NCBI RefSeq assembly: GCF_900105945.1
Contig: NZ_FNSO01000004.1
Coordinates: 2,852,001 to 2,916,000, forward strand
From: Amycolatopsis tolypomycina
Lineage (GTDB): Bacteria; Actinomycetota; Actinomycetes; Mycobacteriales; Pseudonocardiaceae
Length of the DNA: 64,000 nucleotides
Direction of reading: 5' to 3'
This document shows positions 24,586 to 33,041 of the stretch, in pieces. Numbering within the stretch: the first letter of the stretch is position 1; each line of letters opens with the position of its first letter. A program made the position numbers and the translations under genes. A model generated the notes under the pieces. It was not told the origin of the DNA. It was given only the letters and a program-made list of their open reading frames with translations, and did no database searches.

Positions 24586-25889
24586 GGGGCCGCGCGGTCG
24601 CGGCCCGGCCCTTGCGGCGGGTTGCTGTGGCGAGCGCGGTGGGGACCACGATCGAGTGGTACGACTACTTCATCTACAGCACGGCGACGGCGCTGGTGTT
24701 CAACAAGGTGTTCTTCACGTCGCTGTCACCCGCTTCCGGCACCCTGGCCGCGTTCGCGACGCTCGGCGTCGGGTTCCTGGCCCGCCCCGTCGGCGGCATC
24801 CTCTGGGGTCACTTCGGCGACCGCGTCGGCCGCAAGGCGATGCTGGTGCTGTCGCTGCTGCTGATGGGCTTCGCGACCGTCGGCGTCGGCCTGCTGCCGA
24901 CGTACTCGGCGATCGGCGTCTGGGCGCCCATCCTGCTGCTGGTCCTGCGGCTGTTGCAGGGGCTGAGCGCGGGCGGCGAGTGGGGCGGCGCGGCGCTGAT
25001 GGCCGTCGAGCACGCGCCCGAGGACCGCCGCGGCCGGTACGGCGCGTTCTCGCAGATCGGCGTCCCGGCCGGGTTGATCCTGGCGCAGCTGGTGTTCTTC
25101 GTCCTCGGCCGCGCGCTGACCGACGCGCAGTTCGCGTCGTGGGGCTGGCGGGTGCCGTTCCTGGCGAGCATCGTGCTCGTCGGCGTCGGGCTGGTGATCC
25201 GGCTGCGGATCGAGGAGAGCCCGGTGTTCTCGCGGCTGCGGGAAGCCGAAGAACGCAGCAGCCGTCCGATGGTCGAGGTGCTGCGCGAGCGGCCGCGGGC
25301 GCTGCTGGTGGCGTCCGGCAGCTTCATCGCCAACACCGCGATCGGGTACATCTTCCTGGCGTACCTGCTGTCCTACGGCACGTCGGTGCTGAAGATCCCG
25401 CGCACCACGCTGCTGGTCGTCGTGATCGTCGGCAGCGTGACGTGGCTGGTGAGCATCCTCGCCGCGGCCGCCTGGTCCGACCACGTGGGCCGCAAACCGG
25501 TGTACCTGGCGGGATCGGTGCTCCTCGTGCTCTGGCCGATCCCGTTCTTCCTGCTCGTCGACACCAAGGCGACGGTGTGGCTGCTCGTGGCGGTGATCGT
25601 GCTCAACGTCGGCCTCGGCGCCACCTACGGGCCGCAGTCGGCGTTGTTCGCGGAGCTGTTCGAGCCGCGCTACCGCTACAGCGGCGCTTCGTTCTCCTAC
25701 GCCGTGGGCGCGGTGCTGGGTGGGGGCTTCGCGCCGTTGATCGCGACGGCGCTGCAGACCGCCACCGGCACCTCCCTTTCGGTGTCGCTCTACTTGGTGG
25801 CGGTCGCGCTGCTGAGCCTGGTCGCGGTCCTGTTCATCCCGCGGGATCAGAGCCGGTCGAGCCGGACGGCGGCGGCCATCCGCTCGTAG
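24582..25889 (+). CDS. MFS transporter, metabolite:H+ symporter (MHS/ShiA-like) family
   Basis: A 435-residue, 12-helix carrier. The family signature GTTIEWYDYFIYSTATALVF starts near residue 22, and the loop motif GHFGDRVGRKAML follows, with the RLLQGLSAGGEWGGA helix of MHS transporters. These import dicarboxylates, betaine, shikimate or similar with protons. The GTG at 24582 overlaps the GNAT stop. The 3' end overlaps the convergent SGNH hydrolase gene by 43 bp. Substrate unknown. Confidence 0.88.
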   Translation: MRGRAVAARPLRRVAVASAVGTTIEWYDYFIYSTATALVFNKVFFTSLSPASGTLAAFATLGVGFLARPVGGILWGHFGDRVGRKAMLVLSLLLMGFATVGVGLLPTYSAIGVWAPILLLVLRLLQGLSAGGEWGGAALMAVEHAPEDRRGRYGAFSQIGVPAGLILAQLVFFVLGRALTDAQFASWGWRVPFLASIVLVGVGLVIRLRIEESPVFSRLREAEERSSRPMVEVLRERPRALLVASGSFIANTAIGYIFLAYLLSYGTSVLKIPRTTLLVVVIVGSVTWLVSILAAAAWSDHVGRKPVYLAGSVLLVLWPIPFFLLVDTKATVWLLVAVIVLNVGLGATYGPQSALFAELFEPRYRYSGASFSYAVGAVLGGGFAPLIATALQTATGTSLSVSLYLVAVALLSLVAVLFIPRDQSRSSRTAAAIRS

Positions 25890-27082
25890 CCGGCGTCGCC
25901 GGGGTGGAGGTGGTCGCCGGAGTCGTAGGCCGGCAGCATCCGGAGCGGGTCGGCCGGGTCGCGGACCGCCGCGTCGAAGTCGACGACACCGTCGAAGACC
26001 CCGCCGGTGCGGATGAACGCGTTCACCGCCTGGCGGGTCGCTTCGAGGGTGTCGTCGTAGACGCGCCAGCCCTTGAACGGTGTCAGCGTGCCGCCGATGA
26101 CCCGGATGCCGCGCGCGTGCGCCTGCGCCACCAGCTGGCGGTACGCCGACGTGATCGCGTCCGGGTCGGTCTGGTGCGGCGTCTGCTGGATGTCGTTGAT
26201 GCCTTCCAGCACGATGATCGTCCGCACGCCGCCGACGCTCAGCACGTCGCGGTCGAAGCGGGAAAGCGCGTTCTGGCCGGCGCCGGAACCGGGCACGTCG
26301 AGCAGCAGCCGGTTGGCGCTGATGCCGGCGTTGAGCACGCCGAAGCGGCCGTGCAGGCGGTCGGCGAGGTAGTCCGGCCAGCGGCGGTTGGCGCCCGAGG
26401 TCGAGCCGACGCCGTCGGTGATCGAATCGCCGAGCGTCACGATCGAGGCTTCCGCACCGCCCTGGACGTCGACGCCGGAAACGTAGTGCCACACGGACGT
26501 CTGCTCGGTGTAGGGGGCACCGGACTCGCTGGCGGCGAAGTCGCCGTTGCGCGTGAAGTACGACGTCTGCGCCGCGGCCGGGTGATGGGTCACCGGCCCG
26601 GACTTCGCCGGCACGAACGTCGTCACGAGCAGGTTCGCGTCGGCGGGGATCCGCAGGTTCACCGGATCGCTCAAGGCCTCGGCACCGGCGGGCACGACGA
26701 CGCTCGGGGCGCCGCCGAAGGTCAGCGACCGCAGGGTGCCCGGCACGGCGTCCGGCCCCGTGCCCTGGACCGCGACGGTGACGTGCCCGAAGGTCAGGGG
26801 AGCGGCCCCAAAGGCGTTCGACAGGTGGACGCGGGCGCGGCCGCCGCCGGCGCTGGTGTGCACGACGTTGCGGATCGAGTAGCCCGGGTAGCCGTCCGGC
26901 GTGTTCGGGACGGCGGACGCGGGCGCCGCGGCCCACGTGCCGACCCAGCCGCCGATCGCGTGCTGCGGGAGGACTGGGACAGCACTTCTTGAATGCGCAC
27001 TGCCCGGGTTGGCGCTGCCCGGCGTCGTGAGGAGACCGATGCCCGCCAGGACGGCCGCGCTCACGGCCACGAAACGTCGCAT
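25847..27082 (-). CDS. Secreted SGNH/GDSL hydrolase
   Basis: A 411-residue esterase-like enzyme with an N-terminal signal peptide (MRRFVAVSAAVLAGIGLL, cleaved near GSANP). The SGNH blocks are visible: GDSITDGVG with the nucleophile Ser, GINDI, and the closing DHLHPGDAGYERMA with catalytic Asp and His. An N-terminal beta-rich module of ~190 residues precedes the catalytic domain. The ATG at 27082 opens on the signal peptide and is preceded by GGTGGGA. Likely deacetylates plant polysaccharides or cleaves lipids outside the cell. Confidence 0.88.
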   Translation of the reverse strand: MRRFVAVSAAVLAGIGLLTTPGSANPGSAHSRSAVPVLPQHAIGGWVGTWAAAPASAVPNTPDGYPGYSIRNVVHTSAGGGRARVHLSNAFGAAPLTFGHVTVAVQGTGPDAVPGTLRSLTFGGAPSVVVPAGAEALSDPVNLRIPADANLLVTTFVPAKSGPVTHHPAAAQTSYFTRNGDFAASESGAPYTEQTSVWHYVSGVDVQGGAEASIVTLGDSITDGVGSTSGANRRWPDYLADRLHGRFGVLNAGISANRLLLDVPGSGAGQNALSRFDRDVLSVGGVRTIIVLEGINDIQQTPHQTDPDAITSAYRQLVAQAHARGIRVIGGTLTPFKGWRVYDDTLEATRQAVNAFIRTGGVFDGVVDFDAAVRDPADPLRMLPAYDSGDHLHPGDAGYERMAAAVRLDRL

Positions 27083-27163
27083 GATCCCACCGTCGCGCGC
27101 GAGCCCGCGGAGTGGCGACCGCTGATCAGGTGAGGCGCCGGACAAGATCCGCGACAGCTGGGG

Positions 27164-27204
27164 GCGGGCCCGTCCGGGATTCTGGGGATGCCGGACGGGC
27201 CCGC
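27164..27204 (-). terminator. Perfect 14-bp hairpin
   Basis: GCGGGCCCGTCCGG (27164-27177) is the exact reverse complement of 27191-27204, with a 13-base loop. It is upstream of the SGNH hydrolase and could block read-through into it. Confidence 0.55.
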
Positions 27205-27400
27205 GCGAGGTGGCCGTTGCCGCGACGGCCGCTCGCCGGGGTACCCGGTCCCGATCGGGCGGAGGCTGGCCCGGATCGTTGCTTCGTGGTGAACCCCGGA
27301 GGGCGTGTGCGAGACGCCCTCACCCAAAGCACGGCCGCCGGTGCGGGGTGGTTCAGCGCAGTGCCGAAGTTTCTCGGCCCAGGTGCCCGCACCCGGAACG

Positions 27401-27443
27401 CCGTGAAGGCCACCTCCCGGATCGCGGGAGGCGGCCTTCACGG
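27401..27443 (-). terminator. Hairpin terminator of the small minus-strand gene
   Basis: CCGTGAAGGCC and CCTCCCG on the left (27401-27419) pair with 27425-27443; one A-C mismatch interrupts an otherwise perfect 18-bp stem. It starts 17 bases past the stop of the gene at 27460-27726. Confidence 0.7.
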
Positions 27444-27459
27444 TTTCCGAGCGGGAGGC

Positions 27460-27726
27460 TCAGGCTGCGGCGACGGGAAATCCGGTCAGGGCGCGGTGGC
27501 CGGCTTCGGTCAGTTCGGCGGGCGCCCACTGGCCGGGGGCGACGAGCCGGGTGGCTCTGACCAGTCCGGCGCGGGCGAGGTCGTGGGCGGTGCTCTGGTC
27601 GCAGCACGACAACCCGTCGACGCGGAGATCGGGTTCGCAGCTGCAGCGGAGCTCGGCGCGCCCGTCGGCGATCGCCTTGAGCATGGCGATCGCGCGGCGG
27701 CTCAGCGCGTTCGGGTCGGTGGACAT
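27460..27726 (-). CDS. Small hypothetical protein with clustered cysteines
   Basis: An 88-residue protein. A helix near the N terminus (ALSRRAIAMLKAIADG) is followed by a segment with C30, C32, C43 and C44 (LRCSCEPDLRVDGLSCCD), then a winged-helix-like tail (LTEAGHRALTGFPVA). It could be a small DNA- or metal-binding regulator, but no family is recognised. The ATG at 27726 has GAAAGG upstream. A SigF-type promoter is present at 27777-27801, so stress expression is likely. Confidence 0.7.
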   Translation of the reverse strand: MSTDPNALSRRAIAMLKAIADGRAELRCSCEPDLRVDGLSCCDQSTAHDLARAGLVRATRLVAPGQWAPAELTEAGHRALTGFPVAAA

Positions 27727-27776
27727 CGGTCTGGCCTTTCGTGCGGCTGGGTTCTGGCGGCGAGTGCTGCAGCTCG

Positions 27777-27801
27777 TTACCCAGTGATACGTGGCGAACA
27801 C
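27777..27801 (-). promoter_or_regulatory. SigF-type promoter of the small hypothetical gene
   Basis: On the minus strand GTGT (27801-27798), 15 bases, GGGTAA (27782-27777). The spacing is exact for the SigB/SigF class; the -35 GTGT also occurs in the rsbW-sigF promoter. About 50 bases upstream of the ATG. Confidence 0.5.
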
Positions 27802-27836
27802 GAGCACGGTTCACAACGATCGGACCACTTGGCCCC

Positions 27837-27881
27837 TTGACACGGCGGGGGCCAGCGAGCAGGGTCATTCATCGGATGAAT
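27837..27881 (+). promoter_or_regulatory. Promoter and operator-like dyad of the fucosidase gene
   Basis: TTGACA (27837-27842) is a consensus -35 element; the matching -10 near 27860 is weak. ATTCATC-G-GATGAAT (27867-27881) is a perfect dyad around the expected transcription start, so a repressor probably acts here. The regulator is not identified. Confidence 0.4.
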
Positions 27882-27963
27882 CAGTTCCGCCAGCGACAGG
27901 CGCGCCTTCTGTGGGTGAACTTTGTCGTAAATCCGCCGTAGTCATCCGATCCCTGGAGGTTCA

Positions 27964-30315
27964 GTGCCGACCTTCCCCCGCCGCCAAGCCCTGGGCATCG
28001 CCCTGGGTGGTGCCGTCGCGCTCACCGCCGCCGGCATGACACCCGTCGGCGCCGCCGTGCCGGTGGACGCCGCTGCCGACAACGCAGACACCCCGATCGT
28101 CCCGCCCCCGCCGCCCGTCCCGGTCGCCCTCGACACCTGGTTCGGCAACGACGGCATCGACAGCGCGTCCGCCACCGGCGGCGACTTCGACGGCTCCGGC
28201 TACACCTTCCCGGCCGAGCACATCCCGGCCGGGCAGACCGTCACCGCCGGCGGTGTCCCGTTCAAGCTCGGGTCCGCGGCCGCCGGAGCGAAGAACAACA
28301 TCGCCGCCACCGGCCAGCGGATCGACCTGCCGAAAGGCCGCTACTTCGTCGCCTACTTCCTGGTCGCCGCCAGCTACGGCGCCACCGGCGGCCCGGCGAC
28401 CGTGCACTACGCCGACGGCACCACGAGCACCGGTTCCCTGTCCGGCCCCGACTGGTACACCGGCAGCGGCGCGCTCGTCTCGCCGTTCCGCTACGCACCC
28501 GGCGGGGTCGTCGACGACAACCCGGTTTCCCTGGCCACCGGCCAGGTCTGGCTCGACCCGGCCCGCGAAGCCGTCGCCCTGACCCTGCCCACGACGGCGA
28601 ACCCGGCACCGAACGTCTCCAGCCTGCACGTCTTCGCACTGACCCTCCAGCCGGTCGCCGTCGGGCGATCGGCACTGGTCCTGGACGGCCGCTCGACGGC
28701 CAACCTGCTGACCGTCGGCGGCCCGCAGGCCGCCGAAGCGACCATCGTCAACGCCGGGACCGTGTGGCTCGGCGCGGGCGACCGGGTGAGCGTCACCGTC
28801 GACGTCCCCGGCGGCCGGACGACCGTGCCCGCGGCCCTCCGCGCGCTGGCGCCGGGAGAGCAGGCGACGGTCCGGCTCGGCCTGGCCCCGAACGCGTCCG
28901 TGCCGCCCGGCACCACGACGAACGGCCAGATCCGCGTCACCGCCGGCCGCGGCACCCTGGCCACCCAGCAGGTGCCGGTCACGCTCGGCATCCCGGATTT
29001 CCGCCCGGCCGACGCGTCGCTCTCGACGCACCGCGCGCCCTATTGGTTCAACGACGCCAAGTTCGGCATCTTCATCCACTGGGGCGTCTACGCCGTGCCC
29101 GCGTGGGCGCCGGTGGGGCAGCAGTACGCGGAGTGGTACTGGCAGAACCAGCAGGACCCGAACGGCGCGACCTACGCCTACCACAAGCAGAAGTACGGCG
29201 AGAACTTCGCCTACGACGACTTCATCCCGCTCTTCACCGCGGCGAAGTTCGACCCGCGCAGCTGGCTGAACCTGATCGCCGACGCGGGCGCGGAGTACTA
29301 CGTCCTGACGTCCAAGCACCACGATGGCTTCGCGTTGTGGGACACCAAGGTCAGCGACCGCAACTCCGTGAAGCTCGGGCCGAAGCGGAACATCATCGAC
29401 GAGCTCTTCACGGCGTCACGGAAGTACACCCCGCAACTGCGCAACGGCCTGTACTTCTCGCTGCCGGAATGGTTCAACCCGGACAACCCGTGGATGGGAC
29501 ACGCGCCGCGCAACCCCTACACGGGCGCGCCGCTGCCCTACACCGGCTACACCGCGGGGAAGGACTTCGTCCGCGACTACCAGGCACCGCAGGTCCTCGA
29601 GCTGATCCGCGAGTTCGACCCGGACGTCCTGTGGTTCGACATCGGCGGCGTCAACGACAGCCGGACCGTGCTCACCGAGTACTTCAACCGCGCGAAGAAC
29701 CGCAAGCGACCCAAGGACGTCACCTACAACGACCGCGGCGGCATCCCCGACCACGACTTCACGACGCCGGAGTACACGACGTACCCGAACACCGTGGTCG
29801 CGAAGTGGGAGGCGAGCCGCGGTCTCGACCCGTTCTCCTACGGCTACAACCGCGCGACCCCGGACGACCGCTACATGACGGCGGAGGAGGTCGTCCGCAC
29901 GCTCGTCGACATCGTCTCGAAGAACGGCAATTTCCTGCTCGACATCGGCCCGGACTTCGACGGCACGATCCCGGATGTCATGCAGCGGCACCTGCGGGAC
30001 GCGGGCGCGTGGCTGAAGGTCAACGGTGAAGCCATCTACGACACCACCTACTGGTCGCGGCTGGCCCAGCTCGGCGACCTGCGGTTCACGGTCAAGCAGA
30101 ACGAGGCGTTCTACGTGCACTCGCTGACCGCGCCCGGCAGCCGCCTGGTGGTCGACGCGCCGGTGCCGATCCGCCGTGGGGACCGGGTCACCATGCTCGG
30201 GTACCGCGGCAACCTGCACTGGAGCGTCGACAACGGTTCGCTGGTGATCGACGTCCCGGCCGCGGCCCGGCAGGCGGGCCGCTACGCGTGGGTGTTCAAG
30301 ATCGCCTGGAGCTAG
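27964..30315 (+). CDS. Tat-exported alpha-L-fucosidase (GH29)
   Basis: A 783-residue secreted glycosidase. A twin-arginine signal is visible (FPRRQALGIALGGAVAL). A galactose-binding-like (NPCBM-type) module and an Ig-like linker fill about residues 50-345, and the GH29 catalytic domain runs from about 355 on: GIFIHWGVYAVPAW, LTSKHHDGFALW, and the nucleophile Asp in DVLWFDIGG near 559. It removes terminal alpha-L-fucose from glycans. The GTG at 27964 has GGAGG five bases upstream. Its stop overlaps the convergent PobA-like gene by four bases. Confidence 0.9.
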   Translation: MPTFPRRQALGIALGGAVALTAAGMTPVGAAVPVDAAADNADTPIVPPPPPVPVALDTWFGNDGIDSASATGGDFDGSGYTFPAEHIPAGQTVTAGGVPFKLGSAAAGAKNNIAATGQRIDLPKGRYFVAYFLVAASYGATGGPATVHYADGTTSTGSLSGPDWYTGSGALVSPFRYAPGGVVDDNPVSLATGQVWLDPAREAVALTLPTTANPAPNVSSLHVFALTLQPVAVGRSALVLDGRSTANLLTVGGPQAAEATIVNAGTVWLGAGDRVSVTVDVPGGRTTVPAALRALAPGEQATVRLGLAPNASVPPGTTTNGQIRVTAGRGTLATQQVPVTLGIPDFRPADASLSTHRAPYWFNDAKFGIFIHWGVYAVPAWAPVGQQYAEWYWQNQQDPNGATYAYHKQKYGENFAYDDFIPLFTAAKFDPRSWLNLIADAGAEYYVLTSKHHDGFALWDTKVSDRNSVKLGPKRNIIDELFTASRKYTPQLRNGLYFSLPEWFNPDNPWMGHAPRNPYTGAPLPYTGYTAGKDFVRDYQAPQVLELIREFDPDVLWFDIGGVNDSRTVLTEYFNRAKNRKRPKDVTYNDRGGIPDHDFTTPEYTTYPNTVVAKWEASRGLDPFSYGYNRATPDDRYMTAEEVVRTLVDIVSKNGNFLLDIGPDFDGTIPDVMQRHLRDAGAWLKVNGEAIYDTTYWSRLAQLGDLRFTVKQNEAFYVHSLTAPGSRLVVDAPVPIRRGDRVTMLGYRGNLHWSVDNGSLVIDVPAAARQAGRYAWVFKIAWS

Positions 30316-31496
30316 AAGTTCGCGTTCTTGCCGATGTACAGCTCCGCGAACGCCGCCGCGGCCGCGGGCGAACCGAGCAGGCGGCGCATCCGGGCCTCCG
30401 CGATGCGCGCCGCGAAGGGGTTGTCGCCCGCGGCCGCCGTGTGGTGGAAGATGTCCGACAGCCACAGCGAAAACTCCTGATACTGCCACACCAGCGGCAG
30501 GCACGCGGCCGAATAGCCGGCCAGCGGCGCGCTGTCGCCCGCATAGTACGCCTGGAGCGCGTCGGTGAGCAGGAACGCGTCGTGCAGGGCGAGGTTCATG
30601 CCCTTCGCCGCGATCGGCGCGACCAGGTGCGCGGATTCGCCCGCGAGGTGCAGGCGGCCGTGGGACATCGGCTCCACGACGTAGTTGTGCATGTCGAGGA
30701 TCCGCTTCTCGAACAGCCTGCCCTCGATGATCTCGCCGCCGGGCACGGTGAGCCGCGCGTGCAGCTCCCGCCACACGCGCTCGTCGGGCCAGTCCGCTTC
30801 GGTCTCGCCGGGTGCGGTCTGCAGGTAGAACCGCGTCACCTGCGGCGTGCGGGCCATGTGCGCGGCGAACCCGCGCGGGTGGATGCCGAACAGCACGCCG
30901 TCGGCGGACGGCGGGGCCTCGGCGAGCAGGGCCAGCCAGCCGATTCCGTAGTCGTGATGGGCTTTCACCGTCGAATCCGCCGGCAGGTACCCCTGGCAGA
31001 CGCCGCGGGCGCCGTCGCAGCCGGCCACGAAGTCGCAGTCGATGCGGTGCTCGTCGCCGCCGGCCCGGAACGTGACGGCGGGGGAGTCCGACGTCAGGTC
31101 GTGCAGCTCGACGTCCGAGACCTCGAAGACCGCGTCACCGCCGGCGTCGGTGTACTGCGCGACCAGGTCGGTCACCAGAAACTGTTGCGGGTAAACGAAA
31201 TGCCGCTGCCCGGTGACGTCGCCGTAGCGGAAGACGTGCCGCTGCCCGGCGAACCGGAACTCGAACTTCTCGTGCTGCGGGGCCTTCGCGACGAGCTGCT
31301 CGCCGAGACCGCGCCGTTCGAGCCCGCGGACCGCCCACTCCTCGATGAACCCGGCCCGCGGCCGCTGCTCGATGAACGCCCGGCTCTGCGCCTCCAGCAG
31401 CACGCAGCCGATTCCCGCGCGCCGCAGGAGGTTCGCCACCGTGAGTCCGGCCGGGCCCGCCCCCACCACGGCCACCGCCGTGCGCCTCGCCACCAT
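30312..31496 (-). CDS. pobA: 4-hydroxybenzoate 3-monooxygenase (PobA-like)
   Basis: A 394-residue FAD aromatic hydroxylase with GAGPAGL at residues 12-18 and the second FAD motif reading GESAHLVAPIAAKGMNLAL. Both length and C-terminal helices fit 4-hydroxybenzoate hydroxylase, which makes protocatechuate using NAD(P)H. The ATG is at 31496. It sits 24 bases after the GT39-like gene on the same strand and may be co-transcribed. No protocatechuate pathway genes are nearby, so the substrate is inferred from family likeness only. Confidence 0.85.
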   Translation of the reverse strand: MVARRTAVAVVGAGPAGLTVANLLRRAGIGCVLLEAQSRAFIEQRPRAGFIEEWAVRGLERRGLGEQLVAKAPQHEKFEFRFAGQRHVFRYGDVTGQRHFVYPQQFLVTDLVAQYTDAGGDAVFEVSDVELHDLTSDSPAVTFRAGGDEHRIDCDFVAGCDGARGVCQGYLPADSTVKAHHDYGIGWLALLAEAPPSADGVLFGIHPRGFAAHMARTPQVTRFYLQTAPGETEADWPDERVWRELHARLTVPGGEIIEGRLFEKRILDMHNYVVEPMSHGRLHLAGESAHLVAPIAAKGMNLALHDAFLLTDALQAYYAGDSAPLAGYSAACLPLVWQYQEFSLWLSDIFHHTAAAGDNPFAARIAEARMRRLLGSPAAAAAFAELYIGKNANF

Positions 31497-31520
31497 GGGC
31501 CCGAGGGTAGCGCGAATCGC

Positions 31521-33041
31521 TCAGTAGTAATGCCGGAGCTGGGGCCACGCCACCGACCACGGCCGCGTCAGCGTGCACAGGGACAGCGGGACGCCTTCCT
31601 CCTCGTTGTCGACGCCCGCGGCGTTGTGGTGCTTCGCGACCGCGCGGCAGCCGGTGATCAGGTGGGCCGCGGGTGAGCCGGGCTGGATCCGCCCGATGAG
31701 CAGCACCGGGCCGACCAGCCGGTCCGGTGGCGGCCCCCAGTCCGCGTAGGACATGTGCGGCGAGTACGCCGGCGGCAGCCCGTACTCGGGCCCGTAGCGT
31801 TCGAGCGCCCCGGCCTCGCCGTAGTTGCCGGCGAGGATGACCGCGGTGTCGCGCTCGGCGTCCGGGATCCGCCGCCAGGCGCCCGCGACGCTGCCGGCGA
31901 AGTCCGGCCAGCCGACCTGCTCGCCCGGTTCCTTGTTCATCGCCAGCAGCGGGCCGTTCAGCGCCGTCGCCGGTACGACCGGGAGTCCGATGAGGACGGA
32001 CACCACCACGCACACCGCGGCGGTGACGCCGGTGAGCGCTCGCCGGAGGGTCCCGGCCCGGCCGAGCCATCGCAGCACCGGTTCCGCGCCCAGCGCCACC
32101 AGCGGCAGCAGCAGCGGCACCGAGTAGTACGGCTTGCCGCCGACGACCAGCAGCTCGGCGCAGACCACGGGGTAGGCGACGGCCGGCGCGCGGGCCCAGC
32201 GCAGGCCGGGTTCGCGCCACGGCCGCACGAGGCCGGCCACCCACACCGGCGCCAGGACCGGGGACAGCAGGACCAGCTGCATCGGCACGAACAGGAGGCG
32301 GTTCTCGGCGCCGTCGCCGGAGCTGATCCCGCCGGCCACGGTGAGCATCGGCCAGCCGTGCGCCGCCTGCCAGAGCAGCACGGGCGCGGCCAGGACGACG
32401 GCGATCCCGACGCCGGCCGCGAGCCACCAGGTCCGCAGCACCCGGCGTGGCCCGGCGACGGCGACCCCGATGCCGAGCCCGGACAGCAGGAGCAGGACGA
32501 GCCACTTGTTCGCCAGGCCGAGCCCGGCGGCGGCGCCGACGGCGAGCCACCACCGGCCGTCGCCGGTGCGCAGCAGCCGCAGGCCGAAGAGCGCGATCAG
32601 CGACCACAGCAGCACGTCCGCGGAGTTGGTCGCCAGCATGTGCGACACGACCAGGACGTAGGACGACAGAGCCGTCGCCAGCGCCGTGAACAGCTGGACC
32701 CCGCGGCCGCCGCCGAACTCGCGGGCGATCAGCGCGACGACCACGACGGTCGCCATGCCCAGCAGGGTCGCGACCACCCGCAGCCCCGACGGTGTCTCGC
32801 CGAACAACGCGGTCGACGCGCGGGCGAGCCACGGCGTGATCGGCGGATTGTCGACGTATCCCCAATCCGGACGGCGGCCCGCGGCGACGAAGTACAGCTC
32901 GTCGCGGTGGAAGCCGTAACGCCCCGATAGGGCGGTCAGCACGACGGCTTGTACGGCGACGACGATCCCGACAGGCAACGCGGCAAACCGCGGCAGCTCT
33001 CGACCATCCCCCATGGCCGGGCATCGTACGCGGCCGATCAC
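31521..33041 (-). CDS. GT39-like (ArnT/PMT-type) membrane glycosyltransferase
   Basis: A polytopic membrane protein of about 506 residues with roughly 10-11 hydrophobic helices. The first loop carries the acidic FHRDELYFVAAGRRPDWGYVD motif expected for the polyprenyl-phosphate-sugar-dependent GT-C fold, and NPP follows. Such enzymes move a sugar from a lipid carrier to an acceptor outside the membrane. The GTG at 33041 overlaps the preceding decarboxylase stop (GTGA), favouring it; an ATG at 33014 is the alternative. Acceptor unknown. Confidence 0.82.
   Translation of the reverse strand: MIGRVRCPAMGDGRELPRFAALPVGIVVAVQAVVLTALSGRYGFHRDELYFVAAGRRPDWGYVDNPPITPWLARASTALFGETPSGLRVVATLLGMATVVVVALIAREFGGGRGVQLFTALATALSSYVLVVSHMLATNSADVLLWSLIALFGLRLLRTGDGRWWLAVGAAAGLGLANKWLVLLLLSGLGIGVAVAGPRRVLRTWWLAAGVGIAVVLAAPVLLWQAAHGWPMLTVAGGISSGDGAENRLLFVPMQLVLLSPVLAPVWVAGLVRPWREPGLRWARAPAVAYPVVCAELLVVGGKPYYSVPLLLPLVALGAEPVLRWLGRAGTLRRALTGVTAAVCVVVSVLIGLPVVPATALNGPLLAMNKEPGEQVGWPDFAGSVAGAWRRIPDAERDTAVILAGNYGEAGALERYGPEYGLPPAYSPHMSYADWGPPPDRLVGPVLLIGRIQPGSPAAHLITGCRAVAKHHNAAGVDNEEEGVPLSLCTLTRPWSVAWPQLRHYY

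Larger units (their letters stand above)
27083..27459. other. Non-coding gap with two hairpins
   Basis: No convincing gene lies in these 377 bases. They hold two strong hairpins (27164-27204 and 27401-27443), both downstream of the minus-strand gene ending at 27460, and the presumed promoter of the SGNH gene next to 27082. Nothing else was recognised. Confidence 0.6.
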
